DNA of 64,000 nt, taken from Salvelinus alpinus. Lineage: Eukaryota > Chordata > Actinopteri > Salmoniformes > Salmonidae. Shown here piece by piece: positions 50,855-61,285 of this stretch; position 1 is the first letter of the stretch, and every line of letters begins with the position of its first letter. A program made the position numbers and the translations under genes. The DNA lies in the NCBI RefSeq assembly GCF_045679555.1, contig NC_092092.1, forward strand, positions 5,858,517-5,922,516, written 5' to 3'. The notes under the pieces were generated by a model. That model searched no databases. It was not told the origin of the DNA and saw nothing but the letters and a program-made list of their open reading frames with translations.

Positions 50855-52212
50855 TACCATGCAAAATGTTTTCTCTTTTACTATGCAGAAGGCTTTCTGT
50901 TTTACCATGCAGATGGCTTTCTGTTTTACATTGCAGATGGCTTTCTGTTTTACATTGCAGATGGCTTTCTGTTTTACCATGCAGATGGCTTTCTGTTTTA
51001 CCATGCAGAAGGCTTTCTGTTTTACCATGCAGAAGGCTTTCTGTTTTACCATGCAGATGGCTTTCTGTTTTACCATGCAGATGGCTTTCTGTTTTACCAT
51101 GCAGAAGGCTTTCTGTTTTACATTGCAGATGGCTTTCTGTTTTAAAACAGATGGCTTTCTGTTTTACCATGCAGATGGCTTTCTGTTTTACCATGCAGAA
51201 GGCTTTCTGTTTTACATTGCAGATGGCTTTCTGTTTTAAAACAGATGGCTTTCTGTTTTACCATGCAGATGGCTTTCTGTTTTACCATGCAGAAGGCTTT
51301 CTGTTTTACCATGCAGAAGGCTTTCTGTTTTACATTGCAGAAGGCTTTCTGTTTTAAAACAGATGGCTTTCTGTTTTACCATGCAGATGGCTTTCTGTTT
51401 TATCATGCAGATGGCTTTCTGTTTTACCATGCAGATGGCTTTATGTTTTACCATGCAGATGGCTTTCTGTTTTACCATGCAGATGGCTTTCTGTTTTAAA
51501 ACAGATGGCTTTCTGTTTTACCATGCAGATGGCTTTCTGTGTTACCATGCAGATGGCTTTCTGTGTTACCATGCAGAAGGCTTTCTGTTTTACCATGCAG
51601 ATGGCTTTCTGTTTTACCATGCAGATGGCTTTCTGTTTTACCATGCAGAAGGCTTTATGTTTTACCATGCAGATGGCTTTCTGTTTTACCATGCAGATGG
51701 CTTTCTGTTTTACCATGCAGAAGGCTTTCTGTTTTACATTGCAGATGGCTTTCTGTTTTAAAACAGATGGCTTTCTGTTTTACCATGCAGATGGCTTTCT
51801 GTTTTACCATGCAGAAGGCTTTCTGTTTTACCATGCAGAAGGCTTTCTGTTTTACATTGCAGAAGGCTTTCTGTTTTAAAACAGATGGCTTTCTGTTTTA
51901 CCATGCAGATGGCTTTCTGTTTTATCATGCAGATGGCTTTCTGTTTTACCATGCAGATGGCTTTATGTTTTACCATGCAGATGGCTTTCTGTTTTACCAT
52001 GCAGATGGCTTTCTGTTTTAAAACAGATGGCTTTCTGTGTTACCATGCAGAAGGCTTTCTGTTTTACCATGCAGATGGCTTTCTGTTTTACCATGCAGAT
52101 GGCTTTCTGTTTTACCATGCAGAAGGCTTTATGTTTTACCATGCAGATGGCTTTCTGTTTTACCATGCAGATGGCTTTATGTTTTACCATGCAGATGGAT
52201 TTCTGTTTTAGT
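50855..52212. repeat. 24-bp minisatellite, about 56 copies
   Basis: The unit CCATGCAGATGGCTTTCTGT plus TTTA, with variants CATTGCAG, CAGAAGG and a shortened 18-bp unit TTTAAAACAGATGGCTTTCTG. A 522-bp block is itself repeated: 51236-51500 matches 51758-52021. It lies in the intron of the dusp13b-like gene. Frames through it are artefacts. Confidence 0.97.
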
Positions 52213-52384
52213 CTATACACTCTGTATAATTACCTCTAAATGTACCATTAAAATGACATTGTTTGTGAATGAATTGTATATTCAAACATCATTCGTCTGT
52301 CAGTTCCAACAACATGCAGCAATCCTCCCTTCCATTCCGTTAGCAGTTAAAATGCAAATCACAAAGCTGCTAAAACATAACATT

Positions 52385-52497
52385 AAGCTAATAACGTACC
52401 CCACAGTAACCTCATAAGCCAGGGACCTTGGACAGGGCAATATCAAGCTAATATCGTACCCCACAGTAACCTCATAAGCCAGGGACCTTGGACAAGA
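52385..52497. repeat. 60-bp tandem duplication
   Basis: AAGCTAATAACGTACCCCAC at 52385 and AAGCTAATATCGTACCCCAC at 52445, each followed by AGTAACCTCATAAGCCAGGG. Two copies with one or two changes. Confidence 0.9.
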
Positions 52498-52667
52498 AAA
52501 TTGGTTTTAAATGGATTGCCCTGGTAATTTGTAAGCAACACTTTCATTGGACATGGAAATTACACAATTATGTTTGTGGCCTTGTGCTGTAACAGAGTTG
52601 CTACTTCCTGTCCCTGTTATGCAGAGTGATCCAATATCTGACATAGCAGTAATTAGATGATGGCTGT

Positions 52668-52765
52668 GTCCCAAATGGCACCCTGTTGCCTATTCCCATT
52701 CCCCATGGAACCCTAGTAAATAGTAGTGTGCTATGTAGGGAATAGGTTTATATTTGGGACGCATG
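52668..52765. mobile_element. Palindromic MITE
   Basis: GTCCCAAATGGCACCCTGTT on the left, and TAGGGAATAGGTTTATATTT then GGGACGC on the right. A decayed copy of the family at 17268. Confidence 0.7.
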
Positions 52766-53189
52766 TGATGCCTCCCCTCCCCTCCTCCTTCACATGCTGG
52801 CTGATCTGACTAGTGCTTCAGTGTGTATCGGGGCCTACAGTAATCCCTAGCAGAAACACAAGCTGGAAGACAGTTCAATTACCCGCTCCTATGGGCCCTA
52901 AGCCCCAAAGTAGGATAAGAGAAACCACGGATTACCGTGTAGAAACATTTGTTGCAACATTGTTGAAAGAAAACTTTTGGGAGGAAAGCAATTTAAAAAG
53001 TACTCCATTTTGATATTAAGCCTACAGGTCTGTAATTCAGAGTTTGACACAATATGAAATGAACAAGTAACCCATGCGATGTTCTTCTACTAAGTAAATG
53101 GGATACTTTAAATGTTGCCAGGGATTTGGGTGAGTTGAGACATCACTTAGGTAGTGAATGAAATTACGTTACATTTATATATTTTAAAA

Positions 53190-53305
53190 AAAATCAAATC
53201 AAATGCTATTTGTCACATGCACTGAAAACAACAGACCTTACAGTGACATTCTTACTTACAAGCCCTTAACCAACAATACAGTTAAGAAAAATACATTTTA
53301 TTTTT
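53190..53305 (-). mobile_element. LINE/SINE 3' tail
   Basis: AAATCAAATGCTATTTGTCA then CATGCACTGAAAACAACAGA and CTTACAAGCCCTTAACCAAC, the same tail as the LINE at 12002-12075, minus orientation. It lies about 160 bases before the second dusp13b-like exon. Confidence 0.75.
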
Positions 53306-53707
53306 ATTTTTAAGTAACAATGTAATTTTATTACCTTTGTATTTAAGTATTACACATGTAATGGAATTACCTTTGTACCTGTGTCGTCTTCTTCTTCTAA
53401 ATATAACTAAATGAGAGCTGACTAAGTGTGCCTACCTTTCGTCGCTCCTCCAGGCCGGGCAGGTAAGGTGTTGGTCCACTGTGCGCTGGGTCTGAGTCGC
53501 CCCTCCAGTCTGGTCCTGGCCTACCTGATGATCGATGAGGAAATGACCTCTGGTGGATGCCATCAAGGCTGCAAACAGAAACATCTGTTCCAATGCTGGA
53601 TTCCTGGAGCAGCGCCGAGACCTGGACAGACACCTCCACTACCAGGACAGATGACAATGAGGACACCTATAGGCACTTTTGGTGAGAGACTTTTGGACAT
53701 ACTGTAG

Positions 53708-55188
53708 ACTGGTAGTGTAGTAGGGGACAACTGTATACTCATACTGTAGTCTGGTAGTCTAGTAGGAGACAACTGGTAGTCTAGTAGGGGACAACTGGTA
53801 ATCTAGTAGGGGACAACTGGTAGTCTAGTAAGAGACAACTGGTAGTCTAGTAGGGGACAACTGGTAGTCTAGAAGGAGACAACTGGTAGTCTAGTAGGGG
53901 ACAACTGGTAGTCTAGTAGGGGACAACTGGTAGTCTAGTAGGGGACAACTGGTAGTCTAGTAGGAGACAACTGGTAGTCTAGTAGGAGACAACTGGTAGT
54001 CTAGTAGGGGACAACTGGTAGTCTAGTAGGGGACAACTGGTAGTCTAGTAGGAGACAACTGGTAGTCTAGTAGGAGACAATTGGTAGTCTAGTAGGGGAC
54101 AACTGGTAGTCTAGTAGGGGACAACTGGTAGTCTAGTAGGGGACAACTGGTAGTCTAGTAGGGGACAACTGGTAGTCTAGTAGGGGACAACTGGTAGTCT
54201 AGTAGGGGACAACTGGTAGTCTAGTAGGGGACAACTGGTAGTGTAGTAGGAGACAACTGGTAGTCTAGTAGGAGACAACTGGTAGTCTAGTAGGAGACAA
54301 CTGGTAGTCTAGTAGGAGACAACTGGTAGTCTAGTAGGAGACAACTGGTAGTCTAGTAGGAGACAACTGGTAGTCTAGTAGGGGACAATTGGTAGTGTAG
54401 TAGGGGACAACTGGTAGTCTAGTAGGAGACAACTGGTAGTCTAGTAGGGGACAACTGGTAGTCTAGTAGGAGACAATTGGTAGTCTAGTAGGGGACAACT
54501 GGTAGTCTAGTTGGGGACAATTGGTAGTGTAGTAGGGGACAACTGGTAGTCTAGTAGGAGACAACTGGTAGTCTAGTAGGAGACAACTGGTAGTCTAGTA
54601 GGAGACAACTGGTAGTCTAGTAGGGGACAACTGGTAGTCTAGTAGGAGACAACTGGTAGTCTAGTAGGGGACAACTGGTAGTGTAGTAGGGGACAACTGG
54701 TAGTCTAGTAGGAGACAACTGGTAGTCTAGTAGGGGACAACTGGTAGTGTAGTAGGGGACAACTGGTAGTCTAGTAGGGGACAACTGGTAGTCTAGTAGG
54801 AGACAACTGGTAGTCTAGTAGGGGACAATTGGTAGTCTAGTAGGAGACAACTGGTAGTCTAGTAGGGGACAACTGGTAGTCTAGAAGGAGACAACTGGTA
54901 GTCTAGTAGGGGACAATTGGTAGTCTAGTAGGAGACAACTGGTAGTCTAGTAGGAGACAACTGGTAGTCTAGTAGGAGACAACTGGTAGTCTAGCAGGAG
55001 ACAACTGGTAGTCTAGTAGGGGACAACTGGTAGTGTAGTAGGGGACAACTGGTAGTCTAGAAGGAGACAACTGGTAGTCTAGTAGGGGACAACTGGTAGT
55101 GTAGTAGGGGACAACTGGTAGTCTAGAAGGAGACAACTGGTAGTCTAGAAGGAGACAACTGGTAGTCTAGTAGGGGACAACTGTACTG
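53708..55188. repeat. 22-bp minisatellite, about 67 copies
   Basis: The unit GGTAGTCTAGTAGGGGACAA plus CT, alternating with AGGAGACAACT. Rare variants are GTGTAG, CTAGAAG and CAATT. It starts about 55 bases after the dusp13b-like stop, so it would be in the 3' UTR if the gene is transcribed. Confidence 0.97.
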
Positions 55189-55696
55189 TATACTCATACT
55201 GTAAATGGTTGAGCTGTTTTATTCTTCAGTGTAGAGTCATTTGTCAGAAATAAATTAACACATTCAGCTTTTATCATTCAAAGACTTGTGTGAGATAACC
55301 GTTGTTTCACAATGAGAAGAAACATGTCCGCATACAGACACAACGCACAAAACCAAGGAAACATAAGTACTGAACACTCGTTAATTACCACCAACGCCCT
55401 TCTTTCTACAACAACCAACATTACAAATGACAGATTGCGAAGAGCACCAAACGCTAATGACGACATTCTGAAAAACAGGTCCTCTAATTAGCTTCAATTA
55501 GCAGAATCACATCTGGAGGGGCACATTGGTGTTGTTCTGGTCTCTCTACCACCTGCTGTTAATGTGTTACAACAGCAGGTCCCTGGCCTCCAACACTGTT
55601 CTGCCATCAGAGAGAAACACAGCCCAGAACCACCCACCCTGCATGGGCCAAGGGATTCTCAGCTTCTCCCCAACACTGGATGTCTACGCCAACTGT
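55189..55696. other. No gene seen
   Basis: Sequence between the minisatellite and a MITE. AATAAA at 55248 could serve as a poly(A) signal for the locus upstream. No exon recognised. Confidence 0.45.
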
Positions 55697-55909
55697 ACCC
55701 AGGGGCAGACTGGGATCAGAAATCGGCCCTGGCACTTCTAACACACGGCCCCTCTTTTTTCCCCCTTGAGGCCACGACACATTGAGGCTCCCGTTATTAG
55801 CCAAATAATTATCATTTTGCGCAAACAACCCAAGTTAAACAGGGCCACCGGGCTAAAAATGGACCAGCCTATCTGGCATTTGCCCGAAATGCCAGATGGC
55901 CAGTCCGCC
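55697..55909. mobile_element. MITE with short inverted ends
   Basis: AGGGGCAGACTGGGATCAGA on the left mirrors ATGGCCAGTCCGCCC on the right (GGGCGGACTGGCCAT as complement). The interior is non-coding (GAGGCTCCCGTTATTAGCCA). Confidence 0.65.
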
Positions 55910-56944
55910 CGACTGTACCATCTGAACACATCCTTATCTCTGGAAAGGATGGGGGAAATGAATAATGACTCATGGTGTAAATGTGAAAGACTATTGCTGT
56001 ATGTTATCGCTCTCTAATACAAGAGCCCTAACATATATTATTCGGATTCTATCTTTGCTTTGATAGAAATATATCTATACAGACGGACGGAGAACAATCG
56101 AGAACAACATGTCGATTACATCGATGTGTCTGCAATGCATACCTTTATCCAGAAATAGCATCACACTTATTCAGTCACTTAATCTCTCAGAATAATGTGT
56201 CTCAAAAAAAAAAAAAAAATGTTGAAATCTACACGGAAGCTGTTAAAAACTGTAATGTCTCACAGTAAGAGGGATGATATACTATGACAGAAATATGGTT
56301 CAACTGTGGTTCGAAGCATGTCTACAGATGATCCAGGTCCAACTGTGAAAAGAGATGGAGCCATCTTACGAGATGCTTGCTCTCCGGAGCATCGTACTGT
56401 AGAGAGAGAAACGCTCGTTGTCATGATAAAAAATAATTATATATCACAGGTGAGATGATTTCACTGTCAGAATGAACGACGTCAGAGCATGAAGATCTGA
56501 AGACAGAAGAGGGAATTGGTGTAAAAACAGAAAATCTGACATGTTTACAATGCTTCATTCAACTCCTTTCCACACCGCAATCATTATCCTTAATCTGTTC
56601 TTTGGCTAGCATTGTGGAGCCTTTAGAAGATCAGTGAGACCTCAAGCCCTGTACCATTTTATACAGAACATCATCCTTTCCCTATCTGAACACATTTCAA
56701 TGATCTTTCATCCTAGAAACACACATCAAAGTTACATATTTATTTGACTATATAACCTGTGAGATATGCTGCTTCTTAAAGAATGACACACAGAGTCCCA
56801 CGGCCCTTGCTTTAAGACTGTGATATGTAAACTGAAAGAATTCCAACAGACGCTTGGCATACCCTGTTCACTGGAGTGCGATATGTCTTTTGGCGTGGCT
56901 AAGCACAGCACAGCTGCAGATAGTAAAGTTACCAGCTCTGTTCA
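55910..56944. other. No gene seen
   Basis: About 1 kb with a poly-A run (56205-56219) and no recognisable exon, repeat family or RNA gene. Confidence 0.45.
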
Positions 56945-57183
56945 GGACTTTATGTAACCTTTATTTAACTTGGCAAGTCAGTTAAGAACAAATTCTTACT
57001 TACAATGACGGCCTACCCCGGCAAAATCCTAACCCGGACGACGCTGGGCCAATTGTGCGCTGCCCTATGAGACTCCCAATCACGGCCGGTTGTGATACAG
57101 CCTGGAATCGAACCAGGGTCTGTAGTGACGCCTCTAGCACTGAGATGCAGTGCCTTAATTAAACCCCTGCGCCACTCGGGAGT
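56945..57183 (-). mobile_element. tRNA-derived SINE, full length
   Basis: On the minus strand it starts ACTCCCGAGTGGCGCAG (box A-like head) at 57183. It has the box B-like CCCTGGTTCGATTCC (57104-57118) and GGCAGCGCACAATTGGCCCA. It ends AAGTTAAATAAAGGTTACAT. Better preserved than the copy at 37862. Confidence 0.88.
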
Positions 57184-57189
57184 CCAGGA

Positions 57190-57248
57190 TGGCATCGTCC
57201 CCATATAGTGCATTAGTTTTAGACCAGGAATAGGGTGTCATTTGGGAC
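57190..57248. mobile_element. Half of a palindromic MITE
   Basis: GATGGCATCGTCCCCATATA then GTGCATTAGTTTTAGACCAG and AATAGGGTGTCATTTGGGAC. Only one arm is well kept. Confidence 0.55.
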
Positions 57249-57526
57249 AAACACTATTACTGAGGAGGTTTTTCCACTACAGCCACTAAGTTCAGGGGGC
57301 TTCTCTGCCTGCCACATACTAGTCCTAAATATATCCCTTCCATTTGATGCCTGTCCTGTCACTGGCCAGTTATACAATCTGTGCCCCCCCCCTCCCCCTG
57401 ACCGACTCCACTCCAGTCAGGCTCCCAGAATGAAAAGCACATTTTACTTTACTTTACTATTTGTTTTCTAGAACTGTTTGACAACATGTTAACAGGACAC
57501 ACACGATGAGCTACACTGTGCTATTA

Positions 57527-59989
57527 TACTGTGCCTTCGGAGAGTATTCAGACCCCTTGACTTTTTCCACATTTTGTTACGTTACAGCTTTATTCTAAAA
57601 TGTATCAAATAGTTTTTCCCCCTCATCAACCTACACACAATAGCTCATAATGACAAAGCAAAAACAGTTTCGAATTTTTTGCTAATTTATTACAAATAGA
57701 AACTGAAATATCAGTATTTAAGTATTCAGACCTTTTACTCAGTGCTTTGTTGAAGCACCTTTGCAGAGATTACAGCATTGAGTCTTCTTGGGTATGGCGC
57801 TACAAGCTTGGCACACATGTATTTGGGGAGTTTCTCCCATTGTTCTCTGCATATCCTCTCAAGCTCTGTCAGGTTGGATGGGGAGCGTTGCTGCACAGCT
57901 ATTTTTAGGTCTCTCCAGAGCTGTTAGATCAGGTTCAAGTCCAGGCTCTGGCTGGGCCACTGAAGGACATTCCAAAACTTGTCCCGAAACTACTCCTGCG
58001 TTGTCGTGTCGTGACTTTAATTTCATTAATCTGATGACTGTTAATTATCTAATCGACTAAGTATGTTTAAATGTTACCCGTTTAATTAATCATGTAACAA
58101 TTAACTCATTAGGATTTGGGGCACCATGAGATCGGTTGTTTAAAGAGTTACCATCTCCCGAATTAAACGCTAAATGTCTTTACCTATCACATCCATAAAA
58201 CAGTCAACGTATTAATCAAAACCTCTTATCATATCATCATTCTGAACAGTCGTATCCTCCTGCATCTGTAAAAAAAAAACAGCCTTACTTATGATTCAGT
58301 ACTACACAAATTGGCTTAATTATTTATTTACTAACTAACTAAATGATAGCACAGGATAAACATACACACTTAATACATTAGGAAAAAGGTCCCTAGCAGA
58401 CTGACAACATATGGCGGCTTGTTACAAAGGAGATGGAGAGACAGAGAGAAAAAGTGAGACACTTATCGTTGATACATTTTAGAAACCACTCTCACAGTAA
58501 TCATATACTTTGCACACGAACCGCCACCCGTTTGGAGTAAGAAATCATGAATGTAATTAGGTGTGAATGTCTTCGTATGCCGTGTAACTGTCGGAACCAG
58601 GCCTTCTTAGGAAGGGTGTTGGGCCTTACAGCGCGATGGGTCCGGATCCGTCTCGTCTACTGTTGTTCGCTCTGGAAGATGCTCATTTGAAGATAGGCTA
58701 GCCAACAGTGTCGATGGTTCCCATTGGGTGATGAGAGTAGAGTACTACGGTGATTTGAGAAGAGTAGTAGAGTGGTCCCACTTAAATTCGCTTTTCTATA
58801 TACTTTACTTAGGACAGCTAATCAGCCGTACCAGTGATTGTCCAGGAGGTGACTATCGTCTCTACCTCGTGTTGAGATTTCCGAGTCTGAACCACTTTGG
58901 ACGTGAGCTGCATCTACACGCCTCTTTGGTCTGAATGTTAATTTCTTTACCAACCTTTATGCACTCTGGTCAAAATGGGCGGTTCCGTCAAGCTGACACA
59001 CTCTCTGACCTCACTCGGGGCGTGCTTACTTACTGTGCAAAGTTTATAGGAGACAAATGATCTCTTATGACTCCTAAAATCACATTCCGATCTTTAAAAT
59101 AAATATCATATTTCATATACAACGTTAAGGATGGAGACTTCGTGCATGTGGTGTATATACTTTAAGTTACAGTACTTCCTTTATAACACTTTTAATGGCA
59201 TCACAAAATAACAACCCATATGACATTATTATTCTTTAGATCGTCTCTGACCATTCCCCACCTTTTATGTTAGAAATATTGTTCCAGTATTTGCTTTAGA
59301 ACGTGTTAAGAGTTTTGGTGGGAAACTGTCCTTTTTGAATTTGTAGAGGGAGACCCTGGATCTCCTCTCCTTTCACTCTAGAACTATAGAGCTCTGTCAG
59401 AGTGACCGTGGGGTTCTTGGTCACCTCCCTGACCAAGGCCCTGTCCCCCTTGCTCAGTTTGGCCGGGCGGCCAGCTCTAGGAAGAGTCTTGGTGGTTCCA
59501 AACTTCTTCCATTTAAGAATGATGGAGGCCACTGTGTTCTTGGGGATCTTCAATGCTGCAGAAGTGTTTTGGTACCCTTTCCCAGATCTCTGACTCGACA
59601 CAATCCTGTCTCGGAGCTCTAAGGACAATTCCTTCGACCTCATGGCTTGGTTTTTGCTCTAACATGCGCTGTCAACTGTAAGACCTTATATAGACAGGTG
59701 TGTGCCTTTCCAAATCATGTTCAATCAATGGAATTTACCACTGGTGGACTCTAATCAAGTTGTAGAAACATCTCAAGGATGATCAATTGGAAACAGGATG
59801 CAGGTACTTCTGTGTTTTATTTTTAATACATTTGCTAAAACTTTCTGAAAACCAGTTTTTGCTTTGTCATTATGGGGTATTGTGTGTAGATTGCTGAGGA
59901 TTTAAAAAATATTGAATCCATTTTAGGATGTAACTTAACAAAATGTGGAAAAAGTCAAGGGGTCTGAATACTTTCCAAAGGCGGTGATA
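57527..59989 (-). mobile_element. Tc1-like transposon with replaced middle
   Basis: The left terminal repeat GTGCCTTCGGAGAGTATTCA is at 57531 and the right one CTGAATACTTTCCAAAGGC at 59964. Minus-strand transposase survives only at its N-terminus (59643-59296): MRSKELSLELRDRIVSSQRS and the helix-turn-helix with RAGRPAKLSKGDRALVREV. The C-terminal untranslated end is on the left. The catalytic middle is gone and foreign sequence occupies about 58007-59380. Confidence 0.85.
58007..59380 (-). mobile_element. Probable LTR retroelement fragment
   Basis: This sequence sits inside the Tc1. Read on the minus strand, a purine-rich tract (about 59266-59254) precedes a stretch that begins TGGTCAG (59253) and ends ACGACA (58007). 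Together these look like a polypurine tract and one long LTR of about 1.25 kb with TG/CA ends, with a short piece of internal sequence to its right. Only one end is present, so it is a partial fossil. Family and age are not determined, and the LTR reading is an inference from its ends. Confidence 0.4.
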
Positions 59990-60039
59990 CAGCAGTACAC
60001 TTCAGTTGAATCTCTTGTATATTAATTACATTTAAAAAA

Positions 60040-60160
60040 AAATCCTAGCCCCCGTCCCCGCAGGAGGCCTTTTGCCTTTTGGTAGGCCTTCATTGTAAAT
60101 AAGAATTTGTTCTTAACTGACTTGCCTAGTTAAATAAAGGTAAAATAAATGTAAGAAAAT
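60040..60160 (+). mobile_element. SINE 3' half
   Basis: CATTGTAAATAAGAATTTGT then TCTTAACTGACTTGCCTAGT and TAAATAAAGGTAAAATAAAT, the tail of the SINE family at 56945, plus strand. It is followed directly by the repeat also found beside the SINE at 37862. Confidence 0.78.
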
Positions 60161-60164
60161 ATAT

Positions 60165-60262
60165 ATTTGACCAGAATTCTAATTCTAACATTTGCCAAAT
60201 CATGTTAGAGATTTAAGTAACGCCTAAAATGCACATTAACAAAAAATGTGCTTTAGTTACCA
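60165..60262 (-). repeat. Repeat shared with 37785-37855
   Basis: TTTGACCAGAATTCTAATTC then GAGATTTAAGTAACGCCTAA and AATGCACATT, the complement of 37785-37858. Confidence 0.75.
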
Positions 60263-60501
60263 TACTTACTACATTGCCTGTTCAGCAGGTTGGAAGGAAA
60301 TAGCTTCAGATCCCAAAAGTTTCCCCCCCTCCCTCAGGGGAATGGATCCTGTGTGAAAGCAGGAAGCTATGGTGAGAAACATGGCGTCTCACAGCTCCAA
60401 GAGGTGTGTAACTGAGAAGAAGTAGTTTGTTCATAAGACAAAGCCACCTGAACCTGTGGTGGAATATGTCACATCTGGAGGCTATGAGCTGGAGAAAAGC
60501 C

Positions 60502-60743
60502 TTAAAGGAAAACTCCACATCAAAACTATCTTTTGGTATTGGTTTCATTAGTCCCAAAGGTGAAATAAAAAAAAGTCCATTGTTGACATAGTCCCAAAAT
60601 GTATTGCTTGTCAGAAATCAAGTTGTCAAGATAAGTAACTTTCTAAATACAAAAATCATCCCGTATGATACATTTTTATATGTCAACCATGGACTAATGA
60701 AACCAGTACCAAAAGATAGTTTCTGGGTGGAGTTACTCTTTAA
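60502..60743. mobile_element. piggyBac-type MITE with TTAA ends
   Basis: Inverted repeats of about 50 bp: TTAAAGGAAAACTCCACATC ... GGTTTCATTAGTCC on the left, and GGACTAATGAAACCAGTACC ... CTCTTTAA on the right. TTAA at both edges (60502-60505 and 60740-60743) is the target duplication typical of piggyBac-mobilised elements. It sits inside dusp29 exon 1 between the codons for Leu (CTT) and Asn (AAC). Confidence 0.85.
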
Positions 60744-61059
60744 CCGAGACAAGTACGTGTTCTGTAACAGATCAAATTCAACATTTTGAACCCTTGCAAC
60801 GAAGAATCACATATGTTTAGAAAATGCTGTATTGTCAAATATTTGTGTTTTGGAATGTGTCTACCACATCAAAGACGTCATTATGGAAATATGTCATTAC
60901 ACTCCTCTATTTTAATTATGTTCCTTTTTGATTTCAGTCTTCTTTTCCATACTTTGATTTATTAATCCCATCCCCCAAAATGATTATTATATGGTTCATC
61001 GTCTGTAGGATTCATTTATAAAGTCGCATTATTTACCTAGCTTGAGTGCCAGTCTGTGT

Positions 61060-61285
61060 TGTCATGCCAACTCCTGCGATTGCGTCGTCTGTGGACCTAT
61101 TGGGGCGGTAAGGAAATTGGAGTGGGTCTAGGGTGTCAGGTAGGGTGGAGGTGATATGGTCCTTGACTAGTCTCTCAAAGCACTTCATGATGACGGAAGT
61201 GAGTGCTACGGGGCGGTAGTCGTTTAGCTCAGTTAACTTAGCTTTCTTGGGAACAGGAACAATGGTGGCCCTCTTGAAGAATTTA
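61060..61285 (-). mobile_element. L2-like LINE fragment
   Basis: GATTGCGTCGTCTGTGGACC then TATTGGGGCGGTAAGG and CTCTCAAAGCACTTCATGAT, antisense to the RT region, matching LINE sequence at 13310-13400 and 40400-40500. It occupies the space where the dusp29 middle exon would be expected. Confidence 0.8.

Larger units (their letters stand above)
50560..53654 (+). pseudogene. dusp13b: DUSP13B-like phosphatase with two frame shifts
   Basis: Two exons can be seen. Exon A (50560-50776) encodes YAAAAKDKRTLQAHHITHVL then NAEDGKFNANTG. After about 50685 the meaning moves to another frame, where TASFDLCSFFCSAAKFVKTAL follows to the donor. Exon B (53463-53654) encodes GKVLVHCALGLSRPSSLVLA with an intact P-loop (Cys and Arg of HC-x5-R), then AYLMIDEEMT. 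One extra base after ATGACC near 53548 then shifts the frame; LVDAIKAANRNICSNAGFLE continues in the new frame to TGA 53652-53654. The upstream exon with the VNEVWP signature was not found. Splice sites are intact. Either the gene is decaying or the assembly has two indels. The intron holds a 24-bp minisatellite. Confidence 0.8.

Noticed and set aside
50819-52220. Repeated FCFTMQMA / KQKAICMV frames
   Set aside because: Frames through the 24-bp minisatellite between two exons of a phosphatase gene; low-complexity repeats only.
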